Assembly (NCBI RefSeq): GCF_900177535.1
Contig: NZ_FXAJ01000001.1
Span: 744,001 to 808,000 of the forward strand
Length of the DNA stretch: 64,000 bases
Direction: 5' to 3'
Source of the DNA: Priestia filamentosa
GTDB taxonomy: Bacteria > Bacillota > Bacilli > Bacillales > Bacillaceae_H
Shown here: piece after piece, positions 39,312 through 47,204 of the stretch
Position numbering within the stretch: position 1 is the stretch's first letter
Layout: each line of letters begins with the position of its first letter
Translations under genes and position numbers: made by a program
The notes under the pieces: model-generated
What the model saw: only the letters and a program-made list of their open reading frames with translations
Database searches by the model: none
What the model was told of the DNA's origin: nothing

Positions 39312-39740
39312 ATGAAAAAGTATTCAAAAGAAGACATTCTTTTGCGTGCGCGCGAGCTTGCTGGAATGATTTCTGAAACGGAAGAAGTAGATTTTTTCAA
39401 GCGAGCGGAAGCAAAACTCAATGAAAATGAGAAAGTTCGTCTTACCATTAACGAAATTAAGCAGCTTCAAAAGCAGGCTGTGAATTTCCAACATTACGGA
39501 AAAACAGAAGCATTGCGCAAAACAGAAGCTAAAATTGATGCACTTCAAGAAGAACTTGATAACTTGCCGATCATTCAGCAGTTTAAAGATTCTCAAGGAG
39601 ATGTAAATGATCTTCTTCAACTTGTTGCGACAACGATTTCTAAAAAGGTAACAGACGAAATCATTATTTCTACAGACGGCAATTTACTGAGCGGTGAAAC
39701 AGGTTCACAAGTGAAATCTTCAAAAGGAACGTGTCATTAA
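39312..39740 (+). CDS. ricA: RicA (YmcA), regulator of mRNA maturation/biofilm
   Basis: 142-residue helical protein of the YmcA/YlbF family. In B. subtilis RicA forms a complex with RicF (YlbF) and RicT (YaaT) that binds Fe-S clusters and acts with RNase Y in processing of operon mRNAs, affecting biofilm, competence and sporulation. Family traits: LRARELAGMISETEEV and a C-terminal GETGSQVKSSKGTCH with a single Cys. GAGGTGA at the end of miaB provides its ribosome-binding site, so expression is coupled. rny lies 6 kb upstream. Confidence 0.93.
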   Translation: MKKYSKEDILLRARELAGMISETEEVDFFKRAEAKLNENEKVRLTINEIKQLQKQAVNFQHYGKTEALRKTEAKIDALQEELDNLPIIQQFKDSQGDVNDLLQLVATTISKKVTDEIIISTDGNLLSGETGSQVKSSKGTCH

Positions 39741-39745
39741 AATAG

Positions 39746-39786
39746 AAGGACTCAAGCCTTTATAGGTCTTGAGTCCTTTGTTTTTG
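39746..39786 (+). terminator. Terminator after ricA
   Basis: AAGGACTCAAG / CTTGAGTCCTT (11 bp), 11-nt loop, TTGTTTTTG tail. Confidence 0.88.
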
Positions 39787-39868
39787 TCAAAAAGAATCAA
39801 AAAATGTGTAAGAGTACCTTACAAAAATAGAGAAATAGATGTAAAAAAAAGAGATAATCTTAAAAAGT

Positions 39869-39883
39869 ATTTTTCAGAAAATT
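39869..39883 (+). promoter_or_regulatory. CodY-box candidate upstream of amino-acid permease
   Basis: ATTTTTCAGAAAATT matches the CodY consensus AATTTTCWGAAAATT at 14 of 15 positions. It lies 140 nt before the permease start. A separate dyad ACCTATCCA-AA-TGGATAGGT (39922-39941) sits between it and the gene. Confidence 0.7.
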
Positions 39884-40023
39884 ATAGACTTTTCCCGAAA
39901 AATATTTTAAAATCTACTCAGACCTATCCAAATGGATAGGTGGAATGAAAGGAGTCAGAATTTACAGAAAATAAAGAATAATTAGAATTCATCATTTAGA
40001 GAGAACAGAAGGGGGAAAAAAAG

Positions 40024-41427
40024 ATGAGCAATGGTTTAGCAAGAAAAAAGAACATAGAAGAGATGATTGCTACATCGAGTAGTGGAAAAGGATTAAAGCG
40101 TGAGCTTGGCGCATTTGACCTTACGATGCTTGGAATTGGAGCCATTATTGGAACCGGAATTTTTGTTTTAACAGGAACAGGAGCTCTTACAGCAGGACCA
40201 GGACTTATGCTTTCGTTCGTTATTGCGGGACTTGCATGTTTGTTTGCTGCTTTAGCATATGCAGAATTTGCATCAACAGTGCCTGTATCCGGGTCTGTAT
40301 ACACATACACTTATGCAACATTAGGCGAATTTTTAGCCTTTATTATCGGTTGGGATTTAATTTTGGAATATTTGCTTGCGGTTAGTGCCGTTTCTGTAGG
40401 TTGGTCAGGCTACTTTCAATCGTTTTTAAGTGGAATTGGGATTAATTTACCGACTGCTTTAACAGCAGCACCTGGCTCTGTTGAAGGAGCAACAACATTT
40501 TTTAATCTTCCTGCTTTTATTATCATTATGGCCATTACTTTGTTAATTTCACTTGGGGTAAAAGAATCAAAACGTGTTAACAACATTATGGTAATTCTGA
40601 AAGTGTTAGTTGTTGTCTTATTTATTGCAGTTGCTTGCTTCTATGTAAAGCCATCAAACTGGGCACCTTTTGCGCCATTTGGTTTTAGCGGTATTTTCCA
40701 AGCAGCAGCACTTGTTTTCTTTGCCTTTATTGGATTTGATGCTGTAGCATCTGCAGCAGAAGAAACAAAGAACCCAAAGAAAAACTTACCGCGAGGCATT
40801 ATGGCGTCACTTTTCGTTTGTACAATCCTTTACGTTATCGTAACAGCAATTATGACAGGTGTTGTACCGTTTATGAGATTTGAAGGCGCAATTGATCATC
40901 CTATCTCACTTGTACTGCAAATGTCAGGACAAAACTGGGTAGCAGGAATTATCGACGTTGGAGCTGTTCTTGGAATGACAACGGTTATGCTTGTTATGCT
41001 TTATGGTCAAACTCGCGTTATGTTTTCAATGTCAAGAGATGGTCTTATGCCAGCCAAATTATCTAAAGTTCACCCGAAATATAAAACACCATTTTTCGGA
41101 ACTTGGTTCTTTGGAACAGTCGCAGCTTTAGTTGGTGCTCTTATTCCACTTGATGAGCTTGCGAAACTTGTAAATATCGGAACGTTAGCAGCCTTTATCC
41201 TAATTTCTATCGCTGTTCTTGTGTTACGTAAAACACGTCCAGATATGCCAAGAGGATTCCGCTGCCCAGCTGTTCCTTTAGTTCCAATTTTAGCTATCCT
41301 ATTCTGCGGATTCTTAATCTCTCAGCTTGGATCTCAAACATTCATTCGTTTCTTAATCTGGCTTGTAATCGGAGTTGTCATTTACTTTGCATATTCACGC
41401 CGTAACTCAAAATTAAATGAAAAATAA
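40024..41427 (+). CDS. APC-family amino-acid permease (YfnA/BcaP-like)
   Basis: 467 residues, about 12 membrane helices. The APC signature GAIIGTGIFVLTGTGA is at about residues 38-53, and a conserved block FFAFIGFDAVASAAEETKNP follows in helix 6. It resembles the Bacillus YfnA and YhdG/BcaP cationic or branched-chain amino-acid transporters; substrate cannot be set from sequence alone. A CodY box upstream would fit repression in rich conditions, as for BcaP. First gene of the segment that separates ricA from cotE. Confidence 0.88.
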   Translation: MSNGLARKKNIEEMIATSSSGKGLKRELGAFDLTMLGIGAIIGTGIFVLTGTGALTAGPGLMLSFVIAGLACLFAALAYAEFASTVPVSGSVYTYTYATLGEFLAFIIGWDLILEYLLAVSAVSVGWSGYFQSFLSGIGINLPTALTAAPGSVEGATTFFNLPAFIIIMAITLLISLGVKESKRVNNIMVILKVLVVVLFIAVACFYVKPSNWAPFAPFGFSGIFQAAALVFFAFIGFDAVASAAEETKNPKKNLPRGIMASLFVCTILYVIVTAIMTGVVPFMRFEGAIDHPISLVLQMSGQNWVAGIIDVGAVLGMTTVMLVMLYGQTRVMFSMSRDGLMPAKLSKVHPKYKTPFFGTWFFGTVAALVGALIPLDELAKLVNIGTLAAFILISIAVLVLRKTRPDMPRGFRCPAVPLVPILAILFCGFLISQLGSQTFIRFLIWLVIGVVIYFAYSRRNSKLNEK

Positions 41428-41432
41428 GACAC

Positions 41433-41468
41433 AAAAAAGAAGAGGAGAGCGTTTCCTCTTCTTTTTTT
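41433..41468 (+). terminator. Terminator after APC permease
   Basis: AAAGAAGAGGA / TCCTCTTCTTT stem (11 bp, extended by A-T pairs), 7-nt loop, long T run. Confidence 0.92.
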
Positions 41469-41662
41469 ATTCATAAAAAAGGGAATAAAAAACATATTAA
41501 GAAAGAACGAAAGAATAAGAATAGCTAATTAAGACTAATTAAGAGAAAAAAGTTGAAATATCCCGAATTTAGTATGGCGAAATTAATCGATATTAGTTAC
41601 TATTAGAGGGTATGTGAAATATAGCGCGTCTCAGCGTTAGGAAATAGGTAGGAGTGAAAAAC

Positions 41663-42862
41663 ATGTATGTTCTTATTAACATCATTGGAATTCTAGTTGT
41701 ACTTGCACTTGCTTACATTAGTTCCCTTGATCGTAAAAAGATTAAATTATGGCCAATTGCCGTTATGGTTGTACTACAGTTCATCGTAACATGGCTTATG
41801 CTTACAACAACAATTGGAGGAACAATCATTAAAGGAGTCGCAGCTTTCTTCGTTTTCCTTATTGACTCCGCTCTAGAAGGCGTAGCTTTCATCGTCCCTG
41901 ACCTTGTGCCACAAGATGGTTCAGGAACAATGTTCTTTATTGGTGTATTGCTTCCTATTATCTTTATTGTTGCATTTTTCGATATTCTAACGTATTTCGG
42001 AATTATGCCGCTTCTTATTAATGTTATTGGTTGGATTTTATCCAAGCTAACAGGAACGCCTCGTTTTGAAAGCTTTTTCGCTGCACAAGTTATGTTCTTG
42101 GGCAACAATGAAGCGCTTGCTGTTACACGTGACCAAATTAGCAAAATGAGTGACAAGCGTCTCCTATCTATGTGTATGATGGGAATGTCTTGTGTTAGTG
42201 CAAGTGTTCTTGGAGCGTACATGACGCTTCTTGATCCGAAATATGTATTAACTGCAATCCCGCTTAACGCGCTTGGTGCTCTTATCATGTCATCCCTAAT
42301 TGTACCGTATACGGTTTCAAAAGAAGAAGACGTTGTGTACAAGCCTTCAAAAGCAGAACGTAAAAACTTCTTTGATGTGATCTCAACTAGTATGCTAACA
42401 GGTGGAAAGATGGCATTAATCATCGCAGCAATGCTCGTTGGTTTTACAGCTCTTATTGCCTGCATCAACGGAATTTTAGGTATTTTCAATGATAGTCTTA
42501 CACTTGAATATTTATTCTCACTTATCTTTGCTCCACTTGCTTTCTTAATGGGAGTAGAATGGACGGAAGCGTTGAAAATCGCTCGCTTTATGGGAGAGAA
42601 ACTAGCAACAAACGAATTTGTAGCAATGACAAACTTAAAAGAAGTATTAGGTACATTAAAACCGCATTCGCAAGCTGTTATTTCAACGTTCCTTGTGTCA
42701 TTCTGTAACTTCTCAACAATCGGAATCATTCTAGGAAGCGTACAAGCTTTATTTGGTTCTGAAAAATCATCATATGTTGCGAAATATACATGGCGTTTAC
42801 TTTTAGCAGGTATTCTTGTTTCTTGTCTTACAGCAATGGTTGTTGGTTTATTTGTACATTAA
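41663..42862 (+). CDS. Concentrative nucleoside transporter (CNT/NupC family)
   Basis: 399 residues, polytopic. The CNT signature G-x-K-x3-NEFVA is present as GEKLATNEFVAM near residue 315, and the AQVMFLGNNEALAVTRDQI block corresponds to the nucleoside/cation-binding region. Imports nucleosides with H+ or Na+. The ATG at 41663 is 8 nt after GGTAGGAG; an in-frame GTG at 41654 lies inside that site. Single gene with its own terminator; no nucleoside catabolic genes are adjacent. Confidence 0.9.
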   Translation: MYVLINIIGILVVLALAYISSLDRKKIKLWPIAVMVVLQFIVTWLMLTTTIGGTIIKGVAAFFVFLIDSALEGVAFIVPDLVPQDGSGTMFFIGVLLPIIFIVAFFDILTYFGIMPLLINVIGWILSKLTGTPRFESFFAAQVMFLGNNEALAVTRDQISKMSDKRLLSMCMMGMSCVSASVLGAYMTLLDPKYVLTAIPLNALGALIMSSLIVPYTVSKEEDVVYKPSKAERKNFFDVISTSMLTGGKMALIIAAMLVGFTALIACINGILGIFNDSLTLEYLFSLIFAPLAFLMGVEWTEALKIARFMGEKLATNEFVAMTNLKEVLGTLKPHSQAVISTFLVSFCNFSTIGIILGSVQALFGSEKSSYVAKYTWRLLLAGILVSCLTAMVVGLFVH

Positions 42863-42887
42863 AAACCAGAAAAACTGACAGTAATAG

Positions 42888-42921
42888 AAGCAGTGGCGTG
42901 AATTTACGCCACTGCTTTTTT
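42888..42921 (+). terminator. Terminator after CNT transporter
   Basis: Perfect 12-bp stem AAGCAGTGGCGT / ACGCCACTGCTT, 6-nt loop, six T. Confidence 0.92.
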
Positions 42922-43027
42922 ATGTATTTTTAGTTTGAACGGCTAGCTTTTTTCGTTCACCCATTTTAGATAATACAGGCACCCATTTTTTCTAATGCAA
43001 TACGATGTATTTGAAGGAGTGATGAGG

Positions 43028-43252
43028 ATGCCATGGCAACAAAAAATTAGGTATTTAATTGGTCAGCCTGTTGGGATTTCATTAACAAATGGGCAAGGGA
43101 CTTCAGGTGTTTTGTGTGGTACATCTGGAAGAAAACTTCTTGTAATTGAATATTTATATCAAGCGCAATTTGCCTTAAAGCAATATGATTTTTATATGAT
43201 TCAGGATATAAATGGATTTCCACCTTGTCAGAACCAACAACCATTATATTAA
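43028..43252 (+). CDS. Small protein of unknown function, possible SH3/Sm-like barrel
   Basis: 74 residues (MPWQQKIRYLIGQPVGISLT start). The repeated short beta pattern (LIGQPVGISLTNGQGTSGVL, RKLLVIEYLY, YDFYMIQDING) suggests a small beta barrel of the kind found in several Bacillus spore-coat-associated proteins, but I do not recognise the family. The ATG at 43028 is 8 nt from AAGGAG; ATGs at 42995 and 43022 are less well placed. A terminator follows directly, so it is a single-gene unit. Confidence 0.7.
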   Translation: MPWQQKIRYLIGQPVGISLTNGQGTSGVLCGTSGRKLLVIEYLYQAQFALKQYDFYMIQDINGFPPCQNQQPLY

Positions 43253-43254
43253 AG

Positions 43255-43285
43255 ACAAGTCCTTCTATAGAGGGACTTGTTTTTG
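43255..43285 (+). terminator. Terminator after small unknown gene
   Basis: ACAAGTCC / GGACTTGT stem with an inner TCTATAGA palindrome and TTTTTG tail. Confidence 0.85.
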
Positions 43286-43473
43286 TTTATTTCGTAATTT
43301 AGATTATTAATGAAAATTTGTAAATTTTTAAGAGAAAAAGAGGAACATGAGTAATTAAATTAAGGCTGGTTTTAAACATATTATAATGGTTAATGTAACT
43401 CTGTTAATTCCTCTCCAAATGCCTCCTCTAACTTTATTAATTGTTTTCTTTATTTCAATAGAACCTGTTAGCA

Positions 43474-44388
43474 TTATGTGGGCTGATTTTTTTTGATAAG
43501 TTTATGATCTTCAGAATAACTTACAAGAAAATCAATGAGTTTTCGATTAGCAAACGAAATGTAGCTGTTCTTTTTGACAGCAAAACCAAGTTCCCATAGT
43601 GGAGTGGGGTTAACAAGTGGAACCATCGTGATTTTGTCATGATTCATCTTACTGTAGATAGACTGCGGAAGAATGGCAATTCCAAACTCTTCTGCTACAA
43701 GTTCGCTAATTAAATCCCACTGTGAGCTTTCATATGGAACACTTGGTGTAAAACCTGCATTCACACATTCCCATATGATGCGATCATGAAGCGTAAACTG
43801 TTTGCTGAACAAAATAAATTTTTCTTCTGATAGCTCTTTTAAAGAGAGGGATGTTCTATTAGCGAATTTGTGCGTTTTAGCACAAAAGAAAGCAAACTCT
43901 TCTTGGATAAAAGGATAAATTTCAAATTTTGGATTGTTTACAGGCAGTACAATGATGGCAATATCCACTTTCTCTTCTTCTACAAATTCGACAAGTTTTT
44001 TTGCCCCAAATTCGACAAGTTCAAGTGAAATCTTCGGATATTGGTTATGAAAGCTCCTTGCGATTGATGGAAAGAACAGAGTGCCAATCAAAGGAGGAAT
44101 ACCGATGCGGATTGTACCTGTTGGGGAATTCATGAGGTTATCAAGACGAAGCGTTAAATCTGTGAGGGAAGCTGTTAGTTTGAGCGCTTCTTGATAGACA
44201 ATTTCTCCTGCATCTGTAAGTTTAAGCTTGCGGGTCGAGCGATCAAAAAGCTCGACTTTGAGCTCTTCTTCAAGGTTTTTAACAATTTTACTTAAAGCAG
44301 GCTGTGAAAGGTGTACGTTTGCAGCAGCTTTTGTGAAACTTTCCTGCTCAGCAACCGCTACAAAATACTCCAGCTGGCGGATATCCAC
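43474..44388 (-). CDS. LysR-family regulator divergent from scoAB
   Basis: 304 residues. N-terminal winged helix (about 1-60; MDIRQLEYFVAVAEQESFTK with helix 3 LSQPALSKIVKNLE), then a LysR substrate-binding domain. The GTG at 44386-44388 is chosen: it is 9 nt from AAAGG and gives the typical start, while the two ATGs upstream abut the ribosome-binding site. Transcribed divergently from scoA with a 213-bp shared region, so it very probably controls the ketone-body genes (inference from context). Confidence 0.88.
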   Translation of the reverse strand: MDIRQLEYFVAVAEQESFTKAAANVHLSQPALSKIVKNLEEELKVELFDRSTRKLKLTDAGEIVYQEALKLTASLTDLTLRLDNLMNSPTGTIRIGIPPLIGTLFFPSIARSFHNQYPKISLELVEFGAKKLVEFVEEEKVDIAIIVLPVNNPKFEIYPFIQEEFAFFCAKTHKFANRTSLSLKELSEEKFILFSKQFTLHDRIIWECVNAGFTPSVPYESSQWDLISELVAEEFGIAILPQSIYSKMNHDKITMVPLVNPTPLWELGFAVKKNSYISFANRKLIDFLVSYSEDHKLIKKNQPT

Positions 44389-44546
44389 GGCCATCATCCT
44401 TTCTATTCTTTATTTTCATACTATTCATTCCATTTATTTATTTTACTTATTAATCGGAAAATTGTAAACTCTTACATAAGGAAAGGTAAAATTTCCTACG
44501 TTGGAGAAAGAAGAAATTGAGAGTTCTCTGCCATAAAAAATAAATA

Positions 44547-44560
44547 TGTATGCGCTACCA
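44547..44560 (+). promoter_or_regulatory. cre-like site upstream of scoA
   Basis: TGTATGCGCTACCA fits the CcpA-site pattern TGWAANCGNTNWCA at 12 of 14 positions. It lies 42 nt before the scoA start. The first 13 bases belong to a 17-nt word that also occurs upstream of spoVS. Confidence 0.45.
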
Positions 44561-44601
44561 AAACGCTGAATATGAAAAGATTATAGAAAGGAACGATGGC
44601 G

Positions 44602-45303
44602 ATGAAAACGATTTACTCATCCTTTATAGAAGCCGTTTCTGACATCAAAGATGGAGATACTCTGATGGTGGGCGGATTTGGATTATGTGGTATTCCTGAA
44701 AATCTAATATTAGCTCTTGCTGAAACAGGAGCAAAAGATTTGACAGTGATTTCAAATAACTGTGGTGTTGATGACTATGGTCTTGGAATTCTTTTAAAAA
44801 ATAAACAAATTAAAAAGATGATTAGTTCATATGTTGGAGAAAACAAAGAATTTGAGCGGCAAGTACTTCAAGGAGAGCTTGAAGTGGAGTTAACGCCGCA
44901 AGGAACGCTTGCTGAAAAGATTCGGGCAGGTGGGGCGGGTATTCCAGCTTTCTTCACACCAGCTGGCGTTGGTACCCCAATTGCAGAAGGAAAAGAAATA
45001 CGTGAGTTTAACGGCAAAAAGTACGTGCTTGAAAAAGCACTCACGGCAGATTTTACTTTAGTCAGAGCAGAGCAAGGAGACAAGTGGGGAAATCTTGTGT
45101 ATAACAAAACAGCTCAAAACTTTAGTCCCATAATGGCAGCAGCGGGAAAAGTTACCATTGCTGAAGTTGAGAAATTAAGTGAAGTGGGCTCTTTAAATCC
45201 AAACTTTATTCATACACCGAGCATATATGTTCAAGGACTTATCCAAGGTAAGCAAGAAAAACGGATTGAACGCTTAACAAAACGAGAAGCGGGGGTGAAC
45301 TAA
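44602..45303 (+). CDS. scoA: 3-oxoacid CoA-transferase subunit A
   Basis: Subunit A of a two-gene succinyl-CoA:3-ketoacid (or acetate:acetoacetate) CoA-transferase, 233 residues. The family motif [13 protein letters not shown] is at the N-terminus, and the glycine-rich [17 protein letters not shown] block follows. With ScoB it moves CoA onto acetoacetate. The ATG at 44602 is 9 nt from AAAGGA; an ATG at 44596 is only 3 nt away. It starts the scoA-scoB-citrate synthase-permease operon. Confidence 0.93.
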   Translation: MKTIYSSFIEAVSDIKDGDTLMVGGFGLCGIPENLILALAETGAKDLTVISNNCGVDDYGLGILLKNKQIKKMISSYVGENKEFERQVLQGELEVELTPQGTLAEKIRAGGAGIPAFFTPAGVGTPIAEGKEIREFNGKKYVLEKALTADFTLVRAEQGDKWGNLVYNKTAQNFSPIMAAAGKVTIAEVEKLSEVGSLNPNFIHTPSIYVQGLIQGKQEKRIERLTKREAGVN

Positions 45304-45981
45304 ATGAGCAAAGGAATTCAAGATAAAAAAGCAGTCCGTGAGAAGATTGCGAGACGCGCTGAAAAAGAAATTGCAGATGGCTCTTACGTAAACCTTGGAA
45401 TTGGTATGCCAACGCTCGTAGCAAATTATATTAGCGATAACAAACAGGTTGTGCTTCAGTCTGAAAATGGCCTTTTAGGTATTGGGCCATATCCTTTAGA
45501 AGAAGAAGTTGACGCAGATTTAATTAATGCTGGTAAAGAAACGGTTACAGCTATACCAGGTTCCTCTTATTTTAACAGCGCTGAATCGTTTGCTATGATT
45601 CGCGGTGGTCATATTGACGTAGCGATTCTAGGAGGTATGGAAGTATCTGAAAAAGGAGATCTTGCCAACTGGATGATTCCAGGAAAAATGATTAAAGGTA
45701 TGGGAGGTGCAATGGATCTTGTGCACGGTGCCCGTAAAACAATTGTCATTATGGATCACGTCAATAAAGCCGGCGAATCAAAAATTTTGTCTCAATGTGA
45801 ACTACCGCTAACGGGGGAAGGCGTTGTAGATCGTATTATCACAGAAAGAGCCGTTATTGATGTTGTAGACTCTGGGCTTTTACTTGTTGAAGTAGCAAAA
45901 GGCTACACAGTTGAAGAGGTTGTGAATTCCACAGAAGGCCGCTTAACAGTTAGTGATGATGTAAAACTTGATGCTTATTAA
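45304..45981 (+). CDS. scoB: 3-oxoacid CoA-transferase subunit B
   Basis: Catalytic subunit B, 225 residues. The active-site glutamate lies in SENGLLG (residues 53-59), preceded by the family sequence [29 protein letters not shown] is also typical. The start directly abuts the scoA stop, with GGGGGTGA upstream. Substrate preference (succinyl-CoA versus acetyl-CoA donor) cannot be decided here. Confidence 0.94.
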   Translation: MSKGIQDKKAVREKIARRAEKEIADGSYVNLGIGMPTLVANYISDNKQVVLQSENGLLGIGPYPLEEEVDADLINAGKETVTAIPGSSYFNSAESFAMIRGGHIDVAILGGMEVSEKGDLANWMIPGKMIKGMGGAMDLVHGARKTIVIMDHVNKAGESKILSQCELPLTGEGVVDRIITERAVIDVVDSGLLLVEVAKGYTVEEVVNSTEGRLTVSDDVKLDAY

Positions 45982-46036
45982 AGCAAGAGAATTTTAAGGG
46001 GAAGTTCTTTTGTTGATATATAAGGGGGATGAAAGC

Positions 46037-47128
46037 ATGAGTTATTCAAAGGGGTTAGAAGGCGTAGTAGCAGCTGAAACGTATGTTGGTCATGTTGATG
46101 GAGAAAATGGAAAACTGATCTACAGAGGCTATATGGCTAAGGATTTAGCTGTAAACTACTCATTTGAAGAGGTAGCTTACCTTGTTTGGAATGACGCACT
46201 TCCAAATGAAAAAGAGTTGAACGAATTTAAAAAATCGTTAAAAGAGAATCGAAGTATTCCAGATTACGTTTTAAATATTTTACGAGTATTGCCAAAAGAA
46301 ACGGAGATTATGAGCGTGCTAAGAACGTGTATTTCAGCGCTCGGCACAAAAGACTATGCGTGGCCTCCAAAAATTGATCAGGCGATGAAGCTAACGGCCA
46401 TTACGCCAACAATTATTGCATACTGGTATCGCAAGCAAAATAACTTATCAATCATCAATCCGAACAGCGAACTTGATCATGTAGCGAACTACCTTTATAT
46501 GATTAAAGGAGAAAAGCCGCGCGAGGACCTTGTTAAAGCATTGAGCGCTTACTTTATCCTTACAATTGAGCATGGGATGAATGCCTCAACGTTCTCAAGT
46601 CGGGTTGTTACATCAACAGAGTCTGATATGGTTTCAGCTCTTTGCGCCGCTATTGGTGCAATGAAAGGACCGCTTCATGGCGGAGCTCCTTCTGGCGTTA
46701 TTTCAATGCTTGACGAAATTTCAAGCAAAGAAGAAATTGAACCATGGGTGAGAGCACGCTTAGATAAAGGTGAAAAAATTATGGGATTTGGTCACCGTGT
46801 CTATAGAACAAGAGATCCTCGTTCTGAAGCTTTGAAAACAGTTCTTCAAAGCGTGGCGAGTAAAAATAACTGGTTTGATCTCGTGCTCGAAGTTGAAAAA
46901 ACAACGATTGCTCTTTTAGAGGAATATAAGCCGGGACGCGGCATTTATACAAATGTTGAATACTTTGCAGCAGCCGTGATGAAGTCCATTGACCTACATT
47001 CTTCTCTTTTTACTCCAACGTTTACAGCAAGCCGATTTGTGGGATGGACAGCACATATTCTTGAACAGTCGGCATCAAATAGAATTTATCGACCACAGTC
47101 TGTTTATAAAGGACCTGTTCCAGTTTAA
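46037..47128 (+). CDS. citA: Citrate synthase (CitA-like)
   Basis: 363 residues of the small citrate/2-methylcitrate synthase group, closest in memory to B. subtilis CitA. Active-site histidines lie in GPLHGGAPS and GFGHRVYRTRDPR, and the catalytic-aspartate region in FTPTFTASR. The ATG at 46037 is 8 nt after AAGGGGGA; a TTG at 46010 with its own AAGGGG would add nine residues. It sits between scoB and a GntP-type permease, which suggests it draws off the acetyl-CoA produced from acetoacetate. A 2-methylcitrate activity is possible but no prp genes are adjacent. Confidence 0.88.
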   Translation: MSYSKGLEGVVAAETYVGHVDGENGKLIYRGYMAKDLAVNYSFEEVAYLVWNDALPNEKELNEFKKSLKENRSIPDYVLNILRVLPKETEIMSVLRTCISALGTKDYAWPPKIDQAMKLTAITPTIIAYWYRKQNNLSIINPNSELDHVANYLYMIKGEKPREDLVKALSAYFILTIEHGMNASTFSSRVVTSTESDMVSALCAAIGAMKGPLHGGAPSGVISMLDEISSKEEIEPWVRARLDKGEKIMGFGHRVYRTRDPRSEALKTVLQSVASKNNWFDLVLEVEKTTIALLEEYKPGRGIYTNVEYFAAAVMKSIDLHSSLFTPTFTASRFVGWTAHILEQSASNRIYRPQSVYKGPVPV

Positions 47129-47138
47129 AAGGGTGAAA

Positions 47139-47169
47139 AGAGCCGGCAGAGGCGTTCTCTGCCGGCTCT
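47139..47169 (+). repeat. GC-rich intercistronic hairpin
   Basis: Perfect 13-bp stem (AGAGCCGGCAGAG and its complement) with a GCGTT loop, not followed by T residues. It lies between citrate synthase and permease genes; more likely an mRNA-stability or processing element, or a weak terminator, than a full stop. Confidence 0.7.
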
Positions 47170-47204
47170 CATATAATAGATTCTAAAGTATTGGAGGGAA
47201 AGAG

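Noticed and set aside
41713-42729. 338-codon open frame on the minus strand
   Set aside because: It lies entirely antisense to the CNT nucleoside transporter, whose plus-strand frame has the family signature NEFVA; no ribosome-binding site and no recognisable protein.
44541-44573. Sigma-H promoter for scoA based on the shared 17-mer and TGAATAT
   Set aside because: The AGGA -35 core present at spoVS is missing here.
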